The notes: generated by a model not told the origin, from the letters alone. Counted from the stretch's first letter, positions 38,648-48,811 are shown. The stretch is DNA of 64,000 bases from Bacteroidaceae bacterium (GCA_017381015.1 JAFOCV010000038.1:25062-89061), one strand, 5' to 3'. Translations and numbers: made by a program.

Positions 38648-41059
38648 TTAGAAATCTATACGATAATAAATATTGGGCAGTGAAATACCTGACTTGTCAA
38701 CACGTAGTTCGCCAGTGGCGAAGTCGAAGCGTTCGGCATAGGGTGTTTCGTGCTGCAGAATGTTCACACCCTCAAAGGCGATGGTATGACTAACCTTCTT
38801 GCAGTTAATCTTGTAGCTGACAGTAAGGTCGAGAATGTTGGTGGGAGAGAACTGGAGAGCCATTGCCTCGTCTTCCTTGTAGATAGGCTGGTCACTGATG
38901 ATGCCTGCAGCCACATTGGCTTTCATGGCAGCCACATCAATGGGGGTGTGGCGAAGACCGCCTTGCAGAGTGTACTTGACACTTACGTTGAGCACGTTCT
39001 GCTTTCTCTTACCAACCATCCATTCTTTACCGCCTAGTACTTTCACCATGTAGCCACGGTCATACAATTGGTTACGCCACTTCTTGTCGAGTCCACGATA
39101 TTGAGACTTGAAGAGAGAGCCATTTATTTGTCCGTAGAAGCCGCGACTCATATAGTGCTCCAGGGTGATGTCTGCACCATAGTTGCGGGTATTACCCTTG
39201 TTGACCAATGGTTCTTCAATATAGTTGAACAAACGGTTCACTGTACAGAATGTGCTACCATTGATACCAACAGGTGTGTCAAAACCATACTGATAATAGG
39301 CATTGAAGCGCAGGTTCAGATTGTCTGTGAACTTGTACATATATGTAGCAAGCAGGTGATGAGCCTTAGAGAATCCAAGGTCTTTGTTGGCCATGCTGCC
39401 ATCTGCATTGCGGAAGAAATAAGCATCCAGTTTCTCTATCATAGAGTGCAATCCATAGCCGAGAGCAATAGAGTGACGCTTGCCTGGCTCCCATTTCACA
39501 CTGGCACGAGGCTCAATGCTAAAGTCTTTGGAAAGGAGGAAATAGTTGCCAGACAGACCAAAGTTGATGCTTAGATTGTCAGTAGGCTTCCAGAGGTTTG
39601 ACCAGAAGATGTTAGCCAATCCTGTATTGTCCTTCGTTGCATAATATGGCTTGTCCGACACAGGTTCATATACGTTCTCTGCTGTGCGGAAGTTCAGGTC
39701 GAAGAAACGGTGTGAATATTCGCCACCCAATTGGAGGAGCCAGCGAGGGGTAATGTGCTTGGACAATTCTGTATTGAACACAACACGGTCTTCATTCTGC
39801 TTCAGGTAGCTGAAGGGATAGTTTTTGCCTTCAAAACCTGTAGGCTTGTGATTAGCATCAAAGATGAGTCCCCAGTATTCCATGTCTACTTTGTTGTGCT
39901 GCATATTGTAGGCCACAGTTGTGCGCCATGTCCATTTGTTATCGAAATGAATCTTATGTGAGGCACCAGCAACTGCGTTGTAGAGACTGCCAGCCTGGTC
40001 TGAGGCATCGTAAATAGAGTGGATGTCTGTAATGTCCAGTTCCACATCCCATGACTTGTCTATAAAGCCCAGGGCAAAGACTGAGAAGGTACCTGCTTTC
40101 TTAGTTGGGAAATTCAACTTGAACGAGAGGTCCTGGAAGTCATACTGTGAACCGTATGTGTCAATGAGTTTCAGCTTGCGAGCGATTGTGGAGAAACCAT
40201 AGCGATAGTTGAAGATGAAGCTTGAGTTGTTCTTCTTCGAAATAGGTCCTTCGCTTGTCCACTCGATACCCACTGTACCTATCTGTACACCGTTCTCAAA
40301 TTTTGAGTTGTTGCCTGCTCTCATTCTCAAGTCGAACACACCGCTAAGGGCGTTGTTGTAGCTGGAATTGAACGTAGAGACAAAGAAGTCAGAGTTGGTG
40401 ATGACATTAGAGTTGAGCGCGCTCACCATACCGAAACCTGCGCTATAGAGGTCGGCAAAATGGTTGGGCGAAAATATTTCCACACCCTCCAGACGATATT
40501 GCATGAATTGAGGAGCGTTGCCATGTACGGAAATACCGTTGCCATCGCCTTGGCCTGACACACCAGCGAAGGCAGTTACCAGTCGAGCTGGGTCGTTATA
40601 TCCACCTGCATATCGGCTGGCTTCTTCCATTGAGAGCATCATACCGCCCACCAAAGCAGTGGGATTGACTGTTGACTCCTTATTCACACGGGGCTTAATC
40701 ACCACTTCTGACATTTCTGTACTGTTCTCGCGCAAGGTAATGTCCAGCACCACGTCTTTGGCACCAGCCACAAGCACTTCTTTCAGTACACTTGGTTCGT
40801 AGCCCATGTATGAGGTCTCGATGGTGTAACGTCCCGATTGGGTAAGATTGATGCTGAACTCGCCATCTATATTGGTAATAGCGCCTGTGCCAGGTAGTTC
40901 TACCACCTTCACAGCGGCTCCAATGAGCGTTTCGCCTGTGATAGCATCTGTTACCGTACCCTTAATTGTTTGCGCCACTACGCTTTGTGGCAAGAATGTA
41001 CCGACCATAATCACGATGAGTATGACCAGTCTGTGAAAAAAAGATTTGTAAATATTCAT
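38648..41059 (-). CDS. TonB-dependent outer-membrane receptor
   Basis: An 803-residue receptor with signal peptide (ending VVAQ), an N-terminal carboxypeptidase-regulatory-like domain (TIKGTVTDAITGETLIGAAV, about 30-115), a plug domain (SMEEASRYAGGYNDPARLV, then VHGNAPQFMQYRLEGVEIFS) and a 22-strand barrel ending in a Phe (YYRIDF), as outer-membrane proteins do. It imports a ligand using TonB energy; the substrate is not evident, and no SusD is adjacent. It sits between DUF3089 and the lipoprotein gene in one operon. Confidence 0.9.
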   Translation of the reverse strand: MNIYKSFFHRLVILIVIMVGTFLPQSVVAQTIKGTVTDAITGETLIGAAVKVVELPGTGAITNIDGEFSINLTQSGRYTIETSYMGYEPSVLKEVLVAGAKDVVLDITLRENSTEMSEVVIKPRVNKESTVNPTALVGGMMLSMEEASRYAGGYNDPARLVTAFAGVSGQGDGNGISVHGNAPQFMQYRLEGVEIFSPNHFADLYSAGFGMVSALNSNVITNSDFFVSTFNSSYNNALSGVFDLRMRAGNNSKFENGVQIGTVGIEWTSEGPISKKNNSSFIFNYRYGFSTIARKLKLIDTYGSQYDFQDLSFKLNFPTKKAGTFSVFALGFIDKSWDVELDITDIHSIYDASDQAGSLYNAVAGASHKIHFDNKWTWRTTVAYNMQHNKVDMEYWGLIFDANHKPTGFEGKNYPFSYLKQNEDRVVFNTELSKHITPRWLLQLGGEYSHRFFDLNFRTAENVYEPVSDKPYYATKDNTGLANIFWSNLWKPTDNLSINFGLSGNYFLLSKDFSIEPRASVKWEPGKRHSIALGYGLHSMIEKLDAYFFRNADGSMANKDLGFSKAHHLLATYMYKFTDNLNLRFNAYYQYGFDTPVGINGSTFCTVNRLFNYIEEPLVNKGNTRNYGADITLEHYMSRGFYGQINGSLFKSQYRGLDKKWRNQLYDRGYMVKVLGGKEWMVGKRKQNVLNVSVKYTLQGGLRHTPIDVAAMKANVAAGIISDQPIYKEDEAMALQFSPTNILDLTVSYKINCKKVSHTIAFEGVNILQHETPYAERFDFATGELRVDKSGISLPNIYYRIDF

Positions 41060-41094
41060 TCTAGTTAGATTTTTTTAGAATTATTTCAATATGT

Positions 41095-42042
41095 TTATTC
41101 CTTATATGCTTCAATTCTTTGCTTGATGTTTTTATGCAGGCATTCGCTATACTCCCATGGCTCTATGCTGTGATAATCACCCACATTGAGGAAATCAAGG
41201 ATATTGGTAAGATGGCTACCATCATAGCCGTCAAGGACAAGTACGTTGTGCTCAGGTGACAGTGTTATAGTGATGGAATCATGCAGGATAGCTGGAGTGG
41301 CATCCGTGCGCCAGTTCACCGGATTGATACACATGGCACAAGGGGCACTGATTACGGGTTTGATATACTTTACATCACTTACAGAGTTATAGCAGATGAC
41401 CACACCAGTGTCTGTAGAGTCCTTTGCTGCAACAAGCCAAGGAGCCTGCTTCACATCGTTCGGTGTCACCTTATATCCCAGCACATAGGCTGCTACCATA
41501 CGTTTGCGCATTTCTTCAGGCATGATCTTGATTAGCTCCACCACTGCCTTGCCTCCCTGGCTGAATCCTGCCAGGATAAAGGGACGACCGTTATTATAGT
41601 GGGTCTTGAAGTGCTCAAAGGCATTCCTGATGTCCTCGAAGGCAACCTCATGGAAGCGCTGGTTGATGATATCTTCATCCAATGTTGCCCATGTATCAAG
41701 GCTGATATGGCGGTAATAGGGAGAATAGAAATTATTGCCATCTGCCATATAGGCTGCAATCTTCTTTATCTCGATATCCATATTTGCACGATGCTCAGGG
41801 TTGAACACATCGGCATGGTGCGATATGATGTTGTCGTTGGTGCGCCAGTCAAACTCCCATGTGGATACTACATAGAATACATCAACTCCATTACCTTTGT
41901 CGTTCATGACATTATGCCACATTGCTTCCTCGCTATAATCAGGCGCAACGGGGACATAGGCAGCAGGATTTTCATTGCTGCTGCATGATATTGTTCCCCA
42001 AAGGATAATCAGTGTTATATAGTATATAAGGTGTTTTGTCAT
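41095..42042 (-). CDS. DUF3089 lipoprotein, alpha/beta-hydrolase fold
   Basis: I use the ATG at 42042, which starts a proper lipoprotein signal (MTKHLIYYITLIILWGTISC); the longer frame to 42081 adds a basic stretch. The mature protein matches DUF3089: DVFYVVSTWEFDWRTND, then IRNAFEHFKTHYN and the nucleophile elbow GFSQGG. A late His in the C-terminal part (VGDYHSIEPWEYS) could complete a triad. Members are putative lipases or esterases; the substrate is unknown. It is the second gene of the carbonic anhydrase operon. Confidence 0.8.
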   Translation of the reverse strand: MTKHLIYYITLIILWGTISCSSNENPAAYVPVAPDYSEEAMWHNVMNDKGNGVDVFYVVSTWEFDWRTNDNIISHHADVFNPEHRANMDIEIKKIAAYMADGNNFYSPYYRHISLDTWATLDEDIINQRFHEVAFEDIRNAFEHFKTHYNNGRPFILAGFSQGGKAVVELIKIMPEEMRKRMVAAYVLGYKVTPNDVKQAPWLVAAKDSTDTGVVICYNSVSDVKYIKPVISAPCAMCINPVNWRTDATPAILHDSITITLSPEHNVLVLDGYDGSHLTNILDFLNVGDYHSIEPWEYSECLHKNIKQRIEAYKE

Positions 42043-42132
42043 TTTAAGTTTGGTTTTATTTCGTAGCCTTTTTCTCATCACAAGGCTTACGTAGATAGTT
42101 TCAATAGCGTTATTGATATTGTTGTATTTGCA

Positions 42133-42804
42133 TTATTGCAATAAAGATACTTTACCAGTATTTACATCGTAATAGGCTGGTTTAACGAGCAATTCTCCAT
42201 TTTTCACCTTTTCAGCAACATGTGGATATGCCATAATTCTGTCCACCTGTACCAGTGTGTGATGCAGGATTGCCTTGTCCAGGCTCTCTGCCTTGCCAAT
42301 ATAGTCTCTCACATCGTTTCGGATGGTGTCAAGCAGATGTGCTATATTCCCATGTTCGTGCTCTCCTGCAGATATAGCCGCTGTGACACCTCCGCACGAA
42401 CCATGTCCAAGAACAAGCAGAACCTTGACACCCAGATGTTCGATGGCATAGTCAACACTACCCATTACCATCTCGCTATTGACATTATTGCCAGCAGTTC
42501 TGATGACGAAAATGTCACCGATACCCTGGTCGAACAGCAACTCAACGGGTACGCGTGAGTCAGAACAACCAACCACTGCTGCAAAAGGAGCCTGATGCGG
42601 TGCTGTCTCCTCTACTCTGTCCATATCACTGCGTGGATTGATACATTGTTCGTTGGCATAGCGTTCGTTGCCAGCAAGAAGTTCTGCCAGGGCCTCCTCG
42701 GGGCTAGAAGGTAATGATGTAGTTGGCCTTTGGCACATTGTACAGGTCATCACCACTATGGCGAGACCTATGACATTTAGAAATAGTTTTTTGTTCATAT
42801 TCAT
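42133..42804 (-). CDS. Beta-class carbonic anhydrase, lipid-anchored or periplasmic
   Basis: A 223-residue protein with the zinc site of beta carbonic anhydrases: Cys80 and Asp82 in GCSDSRVP, His134 and Cys137 in GHGSCGG. Unlike cytosolic enzymes it has a hydrophobic leader ending in TCTMC, a lipobox candidate (Cys21 or Cys24), so it should act in the periplasm or on the membrane, hydrating CO2 there. The start is ATG at 42804, with a second at 42798. It is first in an operon with DUF3089, a TonB receptor and a lipoprotein, and has a -7 box at 42930-42937. Confidence 0.9.
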   Translation of the reverse strand: MNMNKKLFLNVIGLAIVVMTCTMCQRPTTSLPSSPEEALAELLAGNERYANEQCINPRSDMDRVEETAPHQAPFAAVVGCSDSRVPVELLFDQGIGDIFVIRTAGNNVNSEMVMGSVDYAIEHLGVKVLLVLGHGSCGGVTAAISAGEHEHGNIAHLLDTIRNDVRDYIGKAESLDKAILHHTLVQVDRIMAYPHVAEKVKNGELLVKPAYYDVNTGKVSLLQ

Positions 42805-42929
42805 TAATAAAAAATCTCATTTTTTTCTGTGGTTACCACTAATAATTTAATGAGTCCGAGAGCGCTCGGGTATTCAATAAAAAACAGCGATATTTCGGGC
42901 TGAGATTCAACCTTCGCTAAATTATTCGT

Positions 42930-42937
42930 CAAAGGTA
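42930..42937 (-). promoter_or_regulatory. -7 box (TACCTTTG) for the carbonic anhydrase operon
   Basis: The minus strand reads TACCTTTG about 126 bp upstream of the start codon at 42804. The GTTTACA operator begins 33 bp further upstream. Confidence 0.6.
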
Positions 42938-42969
42938 CGTCTGATTTTTCAAGTTACCAAAAAAATAAT

Positions 42970-43036
42970 GTTTACATTTTGGTTTACAATGTAGATATAT
43001 ATGTAAAAAATAGCAAATGTAAACCGATTTGTAAAC
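42970..43036. promoter_or_regulatory. Symmetric four-site GTTTACA operator
   Basis: GTTTACA occurs at 42970-42976 and 42982-42988, and its complement TGTAAAC at 43018-43024 and 43030-43036. Each pair is 12 bp apart, and both the inner and outer pairs are centred on 43003, so the block is a perfect dyad of sites. It lies just upstream of the carbonic anhydrase promoter, as an activator or repressor site would. Confidence 0.75.
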
Positions 43037-43099
43037 ACAATAAATGATGTATGAAGCCATGAAATCGCACTTTTCGGTTAATTAACGCAACAAAGACAA

Positions 43100-43168
43100 T
43101 ATGAAAATGGGATGCATTGTGAAGGTGTATCCCCAGGATGTTGATACACTTTTTTGCATCATTTCATT
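43100..43168. terminator. Nested inverted repeat with T-tract
   Basis: GTGTATC (43125-43131) pairs with GATACAC (43143-43149), followed by six T; GATGCA and TGCATC flank this on both sides, and TGAAA/TTTCA further out. On the plus strand it looks like a terminator, but no gene reads into it. Confidence 0.45.
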
Positions 43169-43245
43169 AGGAATGGACCGTCCAATGCTATTTATATTAA
43201 TAATGTATAACTGCTTTTAGAAAGAATTGTGTGTTATACAAAAAA

Positions 43246-43276
43246 GAGAGGATGCTATGGGTTGTAGCATCCTCTC
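43246..43276 (-). terminator. Terminator of asd
   Basis: GAGAGGATGCTA and TAGCATCCTCTC form a perfect 12-bp stem; on the minus strand it is followed by a run of six T. It lies 29 bp after the asd stop. Confidence 0.8.
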
Positions 43277-43304
43277 AATCGCTGTTTATATATGTCCAAT
43301 AGTT

Positions 43305-44321
43305 TTATGCCTTGAACTTAGGGTCGTTTTGAAGCAACCATTCTGCAATCTGTACTGCATTGAGGGCTGCACCCTTCTTGATTTGGTCGCTAACCAACCA
43401 GAATGTTAGGCCGTTGGGGTTGGCAATGTCCTTGCGAATACGACCAACGTAAACATCGTCGCAGCCCTCTAGGAATAGGGGCATGGGGTAGTCCTTGTTC
43501 TCGGGGTCGTCCTGGAGGCGCAAACCATTACCGTTCTTGACTGCCTCCTTGAATTCCTCTACGCTAACTGGACGCTCTGTCTCTGCCCAGATAGCTTCTG
43601 AGTGGCAACGCAATGAGGGAACACGAACACACATAGCAGAACAATCAGCATCGGTGTGCATAATCTTCTTTGTCTCGTGGAACATCTTCATTTCCTCCTT
43701 GGTATAACCGTTGTCGGTGAATACGTCAATTTGAGGAATTACGTTGAAGGCCAACTGATATGCAAACTTTTCTACAGTGGGCTTCTCGCCTGCCAATACC
43801 TGGCGGTACTGTTCGAAGAGCTCTGCCATAGCAGCTGCACCAGCACCACTGGCAGCTTGATAGCTGGCTACGTGAATGCGACGAATGTGGCTGATGTTCT
43901 CCAATGCCTGTAGAGCTACTACCATCATGATAGTGGTACAGTTGGGATTGGCAATAATGTTGCGGGGGCGCTCCAAAGCATCTTGCGCATTGCACTCAGG
44001 CACTACCAAGGGTACGTTCTCGTCCATGCGGAATGCACTAGAGTTGTCTATCATTACTGCACCATGCTTGGTAATGGTTTCTGCAAAGTCCTTGCTGGTA
44101 CCACCACCTGCACTGGTAAATACAATGTCTACATCTTTGAAATCGTCATTATGCTGCAATAGTTTTACTTCGATTTCCTTGCCGCGGAAAGTGTATTTAG
44201 AACCTGCACTACGTTGGCTACCGAAAAGCAATAACTCGTCGAGAGGGAAATTTCTCTCGTCCAAAACACGTAGGAACTCCTGTCCTACTGCACCACTAGC
44301 ACCTACAATTGCTACTCTCAT
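43305..44321 (-). CDS. asd: Aspartate-semialdehyde dehydrogenase
   Basis: A 338-residue enzyme with the N-terminal NADP-binding [14 protein letters not shown], the catalytic Cys128 in NPNCTT, a [11 protein letters not shown] loop and the substrate-binding Arg/His region [12 protein letters not shown]. It reduces aspartyl phosphate to aspartate semialdehyde in the lysine, threonine and methionine pathway. It is a single-gene unit with its own -7 box (44416-44423) and terminator. Confidence 0.95.
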   Translation of the reverse strand: MRVAIVGASGAVGQEFLRVLDERNFPLDELLLFGSQRSAGSKYTFRGKEIEVKLLQHNDDFKDVDIVFTSAGGGTSKDFAETITKHGAVMIDNSSAFRMDENVPLVVPECNAQDALERPRNIIANPNCTTIMMVVALQALENISHIRRIHVASYQAASGAGAAAMAELFEQYRQVLAGEKPTVEKFAYQLAFNVIPQIDVFTDNGYTKEEMKMFHETKKIMHTDADCSAMCVRVPSLRCHSEAIWAETERPVSVEEFKEAVKNGNGLRLQDDPENKDYPMPLFLEGCDDVYVGRIRKDIANPNGLTFWLVSDQIKKGAALNAVQIAEWLLQNDPKFKA

Positions 44322-44415
44322 AGTTGTGTTTCTGTCTGTTAATTACAGCCCTCTAGTTATGCGTTTTTATGTTATTTTAATGAGGGTTGTAGAATAGTTA
44401 CGTTAAAAATCCGTG

Positions 44416-44423
44416 CAAAAATA
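44416..44423 (-). promoter_or_regulatory. -7 box (TATTTTTG) for asd
   Basis: The minus strand reads TATTTTTG about 95 bp upstream of the asd start; it lies back to back with the promoter box of the antiporter gene. Confidence 0.45.
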
Positions 44424-44477
44424 CGTAAAATATTAGAAATAGGGTGTAACATTGTTAATAAATAGCACAAAAACTAG

Positions 44478-44485
44478 TATCTTTG
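44478..44485 (+). promoter_or_regulatory. -7 box (TATCTTTG) for the antiporter gene
   Basis: TATCTTTG lies 19 bp before the start codon at 44505, so the leader is very short. Confidence 0.6.
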
Positions 44486-44504
44486 TCGGAAATTTACTGA
44501 AAAG

Positions 44505-46532
44505 ATGCAACATATTATTAATTCAATACACCTTCCGCTGGCTCTTATTACAGACCCAACGTGGATATTCTTTGTTGTGTTGATAATAATATTATTCTCT
44601 CCCATATTGCTGAAGAGACTGCGCACTCCGCATATCATTGGATTGATATTGGCAGGTGTCCTGATAGGTCAGCATGGCTTTAATATCATAGAGCGTGACC
44701 GTAGTTTTGAAATCTTTGGTCAGGTAGGTATCTATTTTATTATGTTCCTTGCAGCTCTGGAAATGAATATGGGCAGCGTACATCAGTATGGGCGCAAGGG
44801 ACTCTTGTTTGGTCTCATTACGTATGTCATACCCTTTGCTTCAGGTTTTTTGGCAGCACACTACCTTTTAGGCTTTGGTGCAATAACGTCCGTTTTGCTT
44901 AGTTGTATATTGGCTTCGCACACGTTGATAACATACCCAATCGTAGGGCGATATGGCTTGACACGCCATCCTGCTGTGGTTATATCAATTGTGGCAACGG
45001 CAGTAGCTCTCTTTGTGGCTTTGCTGGTAATAGCCATTACGGTGGGGACATTACAGGAAACAACATGGTTCTTTTGGGTGTTGTTTGCCTTTAAGTGTGT
45101 GGTATATGGTGCTTTTGTGTTGTATTGTTATCCAAGGTTGGGCAAATGGTTCCTTCGTAGATATGACGACACGATAATGCAATTCATCTTCATCCTCTCG
45201 CTAGTCTTTCTTAGTGCCGCATTGGCAGAGTTGGCTGGTTTGGAGGGATTGTTGGGAGCGTTCCTGTCGGGTTTGACAATTAGTAGGCTTATCCCACGTA
45301 CTTCTCCGCTAATGTCGTACATACAGTTTGTGGCCAACGCATTGTTTATCCCATACTTCTTGATAGGCGTGGGTATGCTGATAGACCTAAGGTCAATGTT
45401 TGGCGATATACAGACGATATGGATAATGCTTGTGATGGTGATAGTAGGCACCAGTTCGAAATGGTTGGCATCACGTATCATGTGCTGGATATCCAAGGAT
45501 TTACGTGGAGGTACACTGATGATGTTCGGACTTACGAATGCTCATGCGGCAGGTGCTTTGGCTATTGTGATGATAGGTACTGCGCCAGAGGTGAATCTGA
45601 TGGATTCGTCCGTGCTGAATGGCACTGTAATGCTGATACTATTCTCATGTATCATCAGTAGTTTTGCAACCAATGAGGGTGCTCGCAAACTGGCATTGGC
45701 AGACCTTGATACGGAAGAGAATCAGGGTGCTTGGCATGGTAAGTGTCTGGTCACATATAGTCAGCCTGATAGTGTCAGCCTGCTCACTCAGTTGGCATTG
45801 TCCATTAGAAATGCCCGTATACCTGATAGTCTGATGGGTCTTACGGTTACTTTCAATGACAATGAGGGTGAGGCAGAAGGATATAAAGAGGCAAGACGAA
45901 TGCTGGAAGAAGCCGTGTCGGTGGCATCAGCAGCTCATGTGGATATGAAGACACTCTCTCGCCTGAGTACCAATGTGGCAGGTGGAATATTGCATACCAT
46001 CAGAGAATACGATTGTGGTGAGGTGCTGGTGTGTCTGACTGACCGAACTACTGGTATGCCCAAGTCCAGCCTGGGAGCTGTGATTGACCATGTAATAGGT
46101 GGTACCAATCGTCAGGTTATGGCTGTACGTTTGATAGTGCCTCCAGGCACACTTCGCCGATTGATTGTTGCTGTTCCTCAGAAAGCAGAGTATGAGGCTG
46201 GTTTCTACAAGTGGTTGGAGCATATGTGCCGTATGGGGGAACAATTTGATTGCCTGTTGGAATTTAATGCTCATCCAGATACCCTTTCTCATATCAAGAG
46301 TTATATGTGGAGGTATCACGTCTCATTGAGAGCAGAATATATAGAGATGGCTCTGTGGACTAAGGTGCTATCGCTTTCTCAACGTGCAGGTGCCGATGAC
46401 CTGGTGGTATTCATATCTGCTCGTCCAGGATTTATCTCTTACAAGAGTGCTTTTGCAGGTTTGCCCTTGCAGATACACAGATATTTCAGTCATTCTAGCG
46501 TGATATTGCTATACCCCGATCAGTGGTCATGA
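44505..46532 (+). CDS. Monovalent cation:proton antiporter, CPA2 family
   Basis: A 675-residue membrane protein. Residues about 15-400 form about twelve transmembrane helices with CPA2 features ([20 protein letters not shown] at the N-terminus; [35 protein letters not shown]). Residues about 410-675 are a soluble cytoplasmic region with two regions resembling universal-stress folds. It exchanges Na+ or K+ for protons; the ion is not evident. Its stop overlaps the next gene's start (ATGA). Confidence 0.88.
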   Translation: MQHIINSIHLPLALITDPTWIFFVVLIIILFSPILLKRLRTPHIIGLILAGVLIGQHGFNIIERDRSFEIFGQVGIYFIMFLAALEMNMGSVHQYGRKGLLFGLITYVIPFASGFLAAHYLLGFGAITSVLLSCILASHTLITYPIVGRYGLTRHPAVVISIVATAVALFVALLVIAITVGTLQETTWFFWVLFAFKCVVYGAFVLYCYPRLGKWFLRRYDDTIMQFIFILSLVFLSAALAELAGLEGLLGAFLSGLTISRLIPRTSPLMSYIQFVANALFIPYFLIGVGMLIDLRSMFGDIQTIWIMLVMVIVGTSSKWLASRIMCWISKDLRGGTLMMFGLTNAHAAGALAIVMIGTAPEVNLMDSSVLNGTVMLILFSCIISSFATNEGARKLALADLDTEENQGAWHGKCLVTYSQPDSVSLLTQLALSIRNARIPDSLMGLTVTFNDNEGEAEGYKEARRMLEEAVSVASAAHVDMKTLSRLSTNVAGGILHTIREYDCGEVLVCLTDRTTGMPKSSLGAVIDHVIGGTNRQVMAVRLIVPPGTLRRLIVAVPQKAEYEAGFYKWLEHMCRMGEQFDCLLEFNAHPDTLSHIKSYMWRYHVSLRAEYIEMALWTKVLSLSQRAGADDLVVFISARPGFISYKSAFAGLPLQIHRYFSHSSVILLYPDQWS

Positions 46533-47182
46533 TAAAGATAGAAGGAATAAGGAAGAGTTTTGGTAACTTGCAGGTGTTGAAAGGCATTGACCTTCAAATC
46601 AACAAAGGCGAGGTGGTAAGTATTGTTGGTGCTAGTGGTGCAGGTAAGACTACTCTGTTGCAGATTATTGGTACTTTGGATAGCGCCGATAGCGGTAGCC
46701 TTGTTGTTGCAGGACAGGATGTGACCTCGCTCAACTCCGACCAATTGGCACGCTTTCGCAACAAACACATAGGCTTTGTATTCCAGTTCCATCAATTGTT
46801 GCCTGAATTTACCGCTTTGGAGAATGTGATGATGCCTGCTCATATTGCAGGAACATCATTATCGCAGGCAAAGGCTCGCGCTTTGGAATTACTGGACTTT
46901 ATGGGGCTGACAGAGCGTATTAATCATAAACCTAATGAGCTCTCGGGCGGAGAAAAACAACGTGTAGCTGTGGCGCGTGCGCTGATGAACAATCCAGAAT
47001 TAATATTGGCTGACGAACCATCAGGTAGCTTGGATACACAAAATAAGGAAGAACTGCATCGCCTGTTCTTTGAATTGAGAGACAAGTTCGGTCAGACTTT
47101 CGTAATTGTTACCCATGACGAAGGATTGGCTCTCATGACAGACAGGGTTATTAGAATGAAGGATGGACTTATCGTAGAATAA
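46529..47182 (+). CDS. ABC transporter ATP-binding protein, LolD/MacB type
   Basis: The ATG at 46529 overlaps the antiporter stop; a GTG at 46523 is possible but less likely. The 217-residue ATPase has Walker A ([10 protein letters not shown]), signature [15 protein letters not shown], Walker B ([12 protein letters not shown]) and the switch His (VIVTHDE). Its sequence is closest to LolD, which drives lipoprotein release from the inner membrane. No LolC/E permease is adjacent, so it must pair with one elsewhere. The MacB subfamily is an alternative. Confidence 0.85.
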   Translation: MIKIEGIRKSFGNLQVLKGIDLQINKGEVVSIVGASGAGKTTLLQIIGTLDSADSGSLVVAGQDVTSLNSDQLARFRNKHIGFVFQFHQLLPEFTALENVMMPAHIAGTSLSQAKARALELLDFMGLTERINHKPNELSGGEKQRVAVARALMNNPELILADEPSGSLDTQNKEELHRLFFELRDKFGQTFVIVTHDEGLALMTDRVIRMKDGLIVE

Positions 47183-47222
47183 TCCATCATTTTGGTTTAT
47201 AATAGTTTAGATTCGACTATAT

Positions 47223-48059
47223 ATGCAAATAAAACTAGGAGATATCAACCGATTGAGTGTTGTAAAACAAGTTCCATTTGGATATTATTTGGATGGAGGC
47301 AGGTTGCATGGAGAAATCCTTTTGCCGCAGAATGAGGTCTTGGGTAACGTTGCCGTGGGTGATGACTTGGACGTATTCTTGTACTTAGACCAAGAGGAGC
47401 GCCTCATTGCTACTATGCGCCAACCATTGGCCAGGGTAGGGGATTTTGCTTACCTGGAGGTTGCATGGGTGAATAATTTTGGCGCATTTCTCAATTGGGG
47501 TTTGCTGAAGGACCTCTTTGTTCCTTTCCGTGAGCAGAAGATGAAGATGGTAAAGGGACAGAGTTATATTGTGCATATCCATCTAGACGAAGAGAGCAGT
47601 CGCATTATGGCAAGCGCCAAGGTAGAGCGTTATCTCAGTTCTGGTTATGTGCCTTATCACAAAGGCGACAAAGCCGAAGCCCTGATATGGCAAAAGACAG
47701 AATTAGGATTTAAGGTAATTCTGGATAATCAATGGGCAGGTTTGTTGTACGATTCTCAGGTATTTCGCCAATTGCACACTGGTGACCGCGTTACTGTTTA
47801 TATTAATAAGGTACGTCCTGATGGAAAGATAGACGTAACCCTTTCTCGTCAAGGTCAGGAGGGTGTAACGGACTTTAGCGATATTTTGTTGGCTTACTTG
47901 CAAGATAATAATGGATTTTGTCATCTTGGCGACAAGAGTCCTTCTGAGGAAATAGCCCAGGTCTTCAATGTAAGCAAGAAGGTCTTCAAAAAAGCCATAG
48001 GTGACTTATACAAGAAACGTCTGATTACCATTTCCGAGGACGGTCTTCATTTAGTGTAA
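47223..48059 (+). CDS. S1-domain RNA-binding protein, CvfB-like
   Basis: A 278-residue protein with three successive S1-like beta-barrels (about 1-65, 70-140, 150-215) and a C-terminal winged helix (EEIAQVFNVSKKVFKKAIGD). This is the domain order of the CvfB/YitL family, RNA-binding regulators of virulence and translation in other bacteria. The second S1 barrel holds AWVNNFGAFLNWGLLKDLFVP. It follows the ATPase by 40 bp. The role in this phylum is unknown. Confidence 0.85.
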   Translation: MQIKLGDINRLSVVKQVPFGYYLDGGRLHGEILLPQNEVLGNVAVGDDLDVFLYLDQEERLIATMRQPLARVGDFAYLEVAWVNNFGAFLNWGLLKDLFVPFREQKMKMVKGQSYIVHIHLDEESSRIMASAKVERYLSSGYVPYHKGDKAEALIWQKTELGFKVILDNQWAGLLYDSQVFRQLHTGDRVTVYINKVRPDGKIDVTLSRQGQEGVTDFSDILLAYLQDNNGFCHLGDKSPSEEIAQVFNVSKKVFKKAIGDLYKKRLITISEDGLHLV

Positions 48060-48079
48060 TACACATTATATATAATAAT

Positions 48080-48118
48080 AAAAGAGGATGTACTCTAGTG
48101 TTGGGTACATCCTCTTTT
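48080..48118. terminator. Bidirectional terminator
   Basis: AAAAGAGGATGTAC and GTACATCCTCTTTT form a perfect 14-bp stem with A and T flanks, between the converging CvfB-like and FKBP genes. Confidence 0.85.
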
Positions 48119-48139
48119 GTGTTATATGATAAGGTGTGC

Positions 48140-48811
48140 TTATTCCCAGGTGGTTGGGATACCAGTGCCGCTTTCATACCATTTGACTAGGTGAACGCGG
48201 AATTGCAAGGTGGAATATTCCTTGACTGTGCCTTGGGAAGAAGCTCCGTATGCTAGAGTTTGGGGGATGAATATCATCCAATCGTCGTCCTCTACCATGT
48301 ATTGCAGGGCTGTGCTGAAACCTTCTACCAGGCTGGAAATGCTCATTAGTTGGGGTGCTGCCTTGGCAGGGTCGTATTCGCCATAATAACTGGTTGTGAA
48401 TACGTCTTGTACAAGGCCCATCTCTTCGCCGTTGCCAGTGAAGTTGAGGGTGGGCATTAACCAGCCACGCAAACTGATGTATACAGAGTCATTGGATGCA
48501 GGAGAGCCTTTGCCTTCTATGTCTGCGCCTCTGTTGATGATGCGTACACAGATACTGTCGGTTACGGGGCCGTTTGAGGTACTGGTTCTCCACAGAGATT
48601 TGTACATTCTCCAGTCGCAATGGTTTTCCCATTCTTCGCCGTATGTGGTTTTGGCATCGGCAATAGCTTGGCGAGCAACCTGCACGGTGTCTTCAAACCA
48701 TGCTGCATTGCGGGCTTTCCAGTCCTCATAGGGGTCGTATTCGCTGCTCACTTCTGTACAGGATACTATGCCTAGTGCGCATGTGAGCAATATATAAATG
48801 TACTTCTTCAT
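48140..48811 (-). CDS. FKBP-type peptidyl-prolyl isomerase lipoprotein
   Basis: A 223-residue lipoprotein (lipobox Cys18, GIVSCTEV). The C-terminal 110 residues show a degenerate FKBP fold: SVYISLRGWLMP, then LVEGFSTALQYMVEDDDWMIFIP and YGASSQGTVKEYSTLQFRVHL. It probably assists folding or trimming of periplasmic or surface proteins. It lies 44 bp downstream of glyQS on the same strand. Some FKBP active-site aromatics are replaced, so catalytic activity is uncertain. Confidence 0.82.
   Translation of the reverse strand: MKKYIYILLTCALGIVSCTEVSSEYDPYEDWKARNAAWFEDTVQVARQAIADAKTTYGEEWENHCDWRMYKSLWRTSTSNGPVTDSICVRIINRGADIEGKGSPASNDSVYISLRGWLMPTLNFTGNGEEMGLVQDVFTTSYYGEYDPAKAAPQLMSISSLVEGFSTALQYMVEDDDWMIFIPQTLAYGASSQGTVKEYSTLQFRVHLVKWYESGTGIPTTWE

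Larger units (their letters stand above)
42805..43304. other. Intergenic region between carbonic anhydrase and asd
   Basis: These 500 bp contain a small CCGAG/CTCGG hairpin (about 42852-42866), the promoter box 42930-42937, the four-site GTTTACA operator (42970-43036), a nested inverted repeat with a T-tract (43100-43168) and the asd terminator (43246-43276). No gene is seen. Confidence 0.7.
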
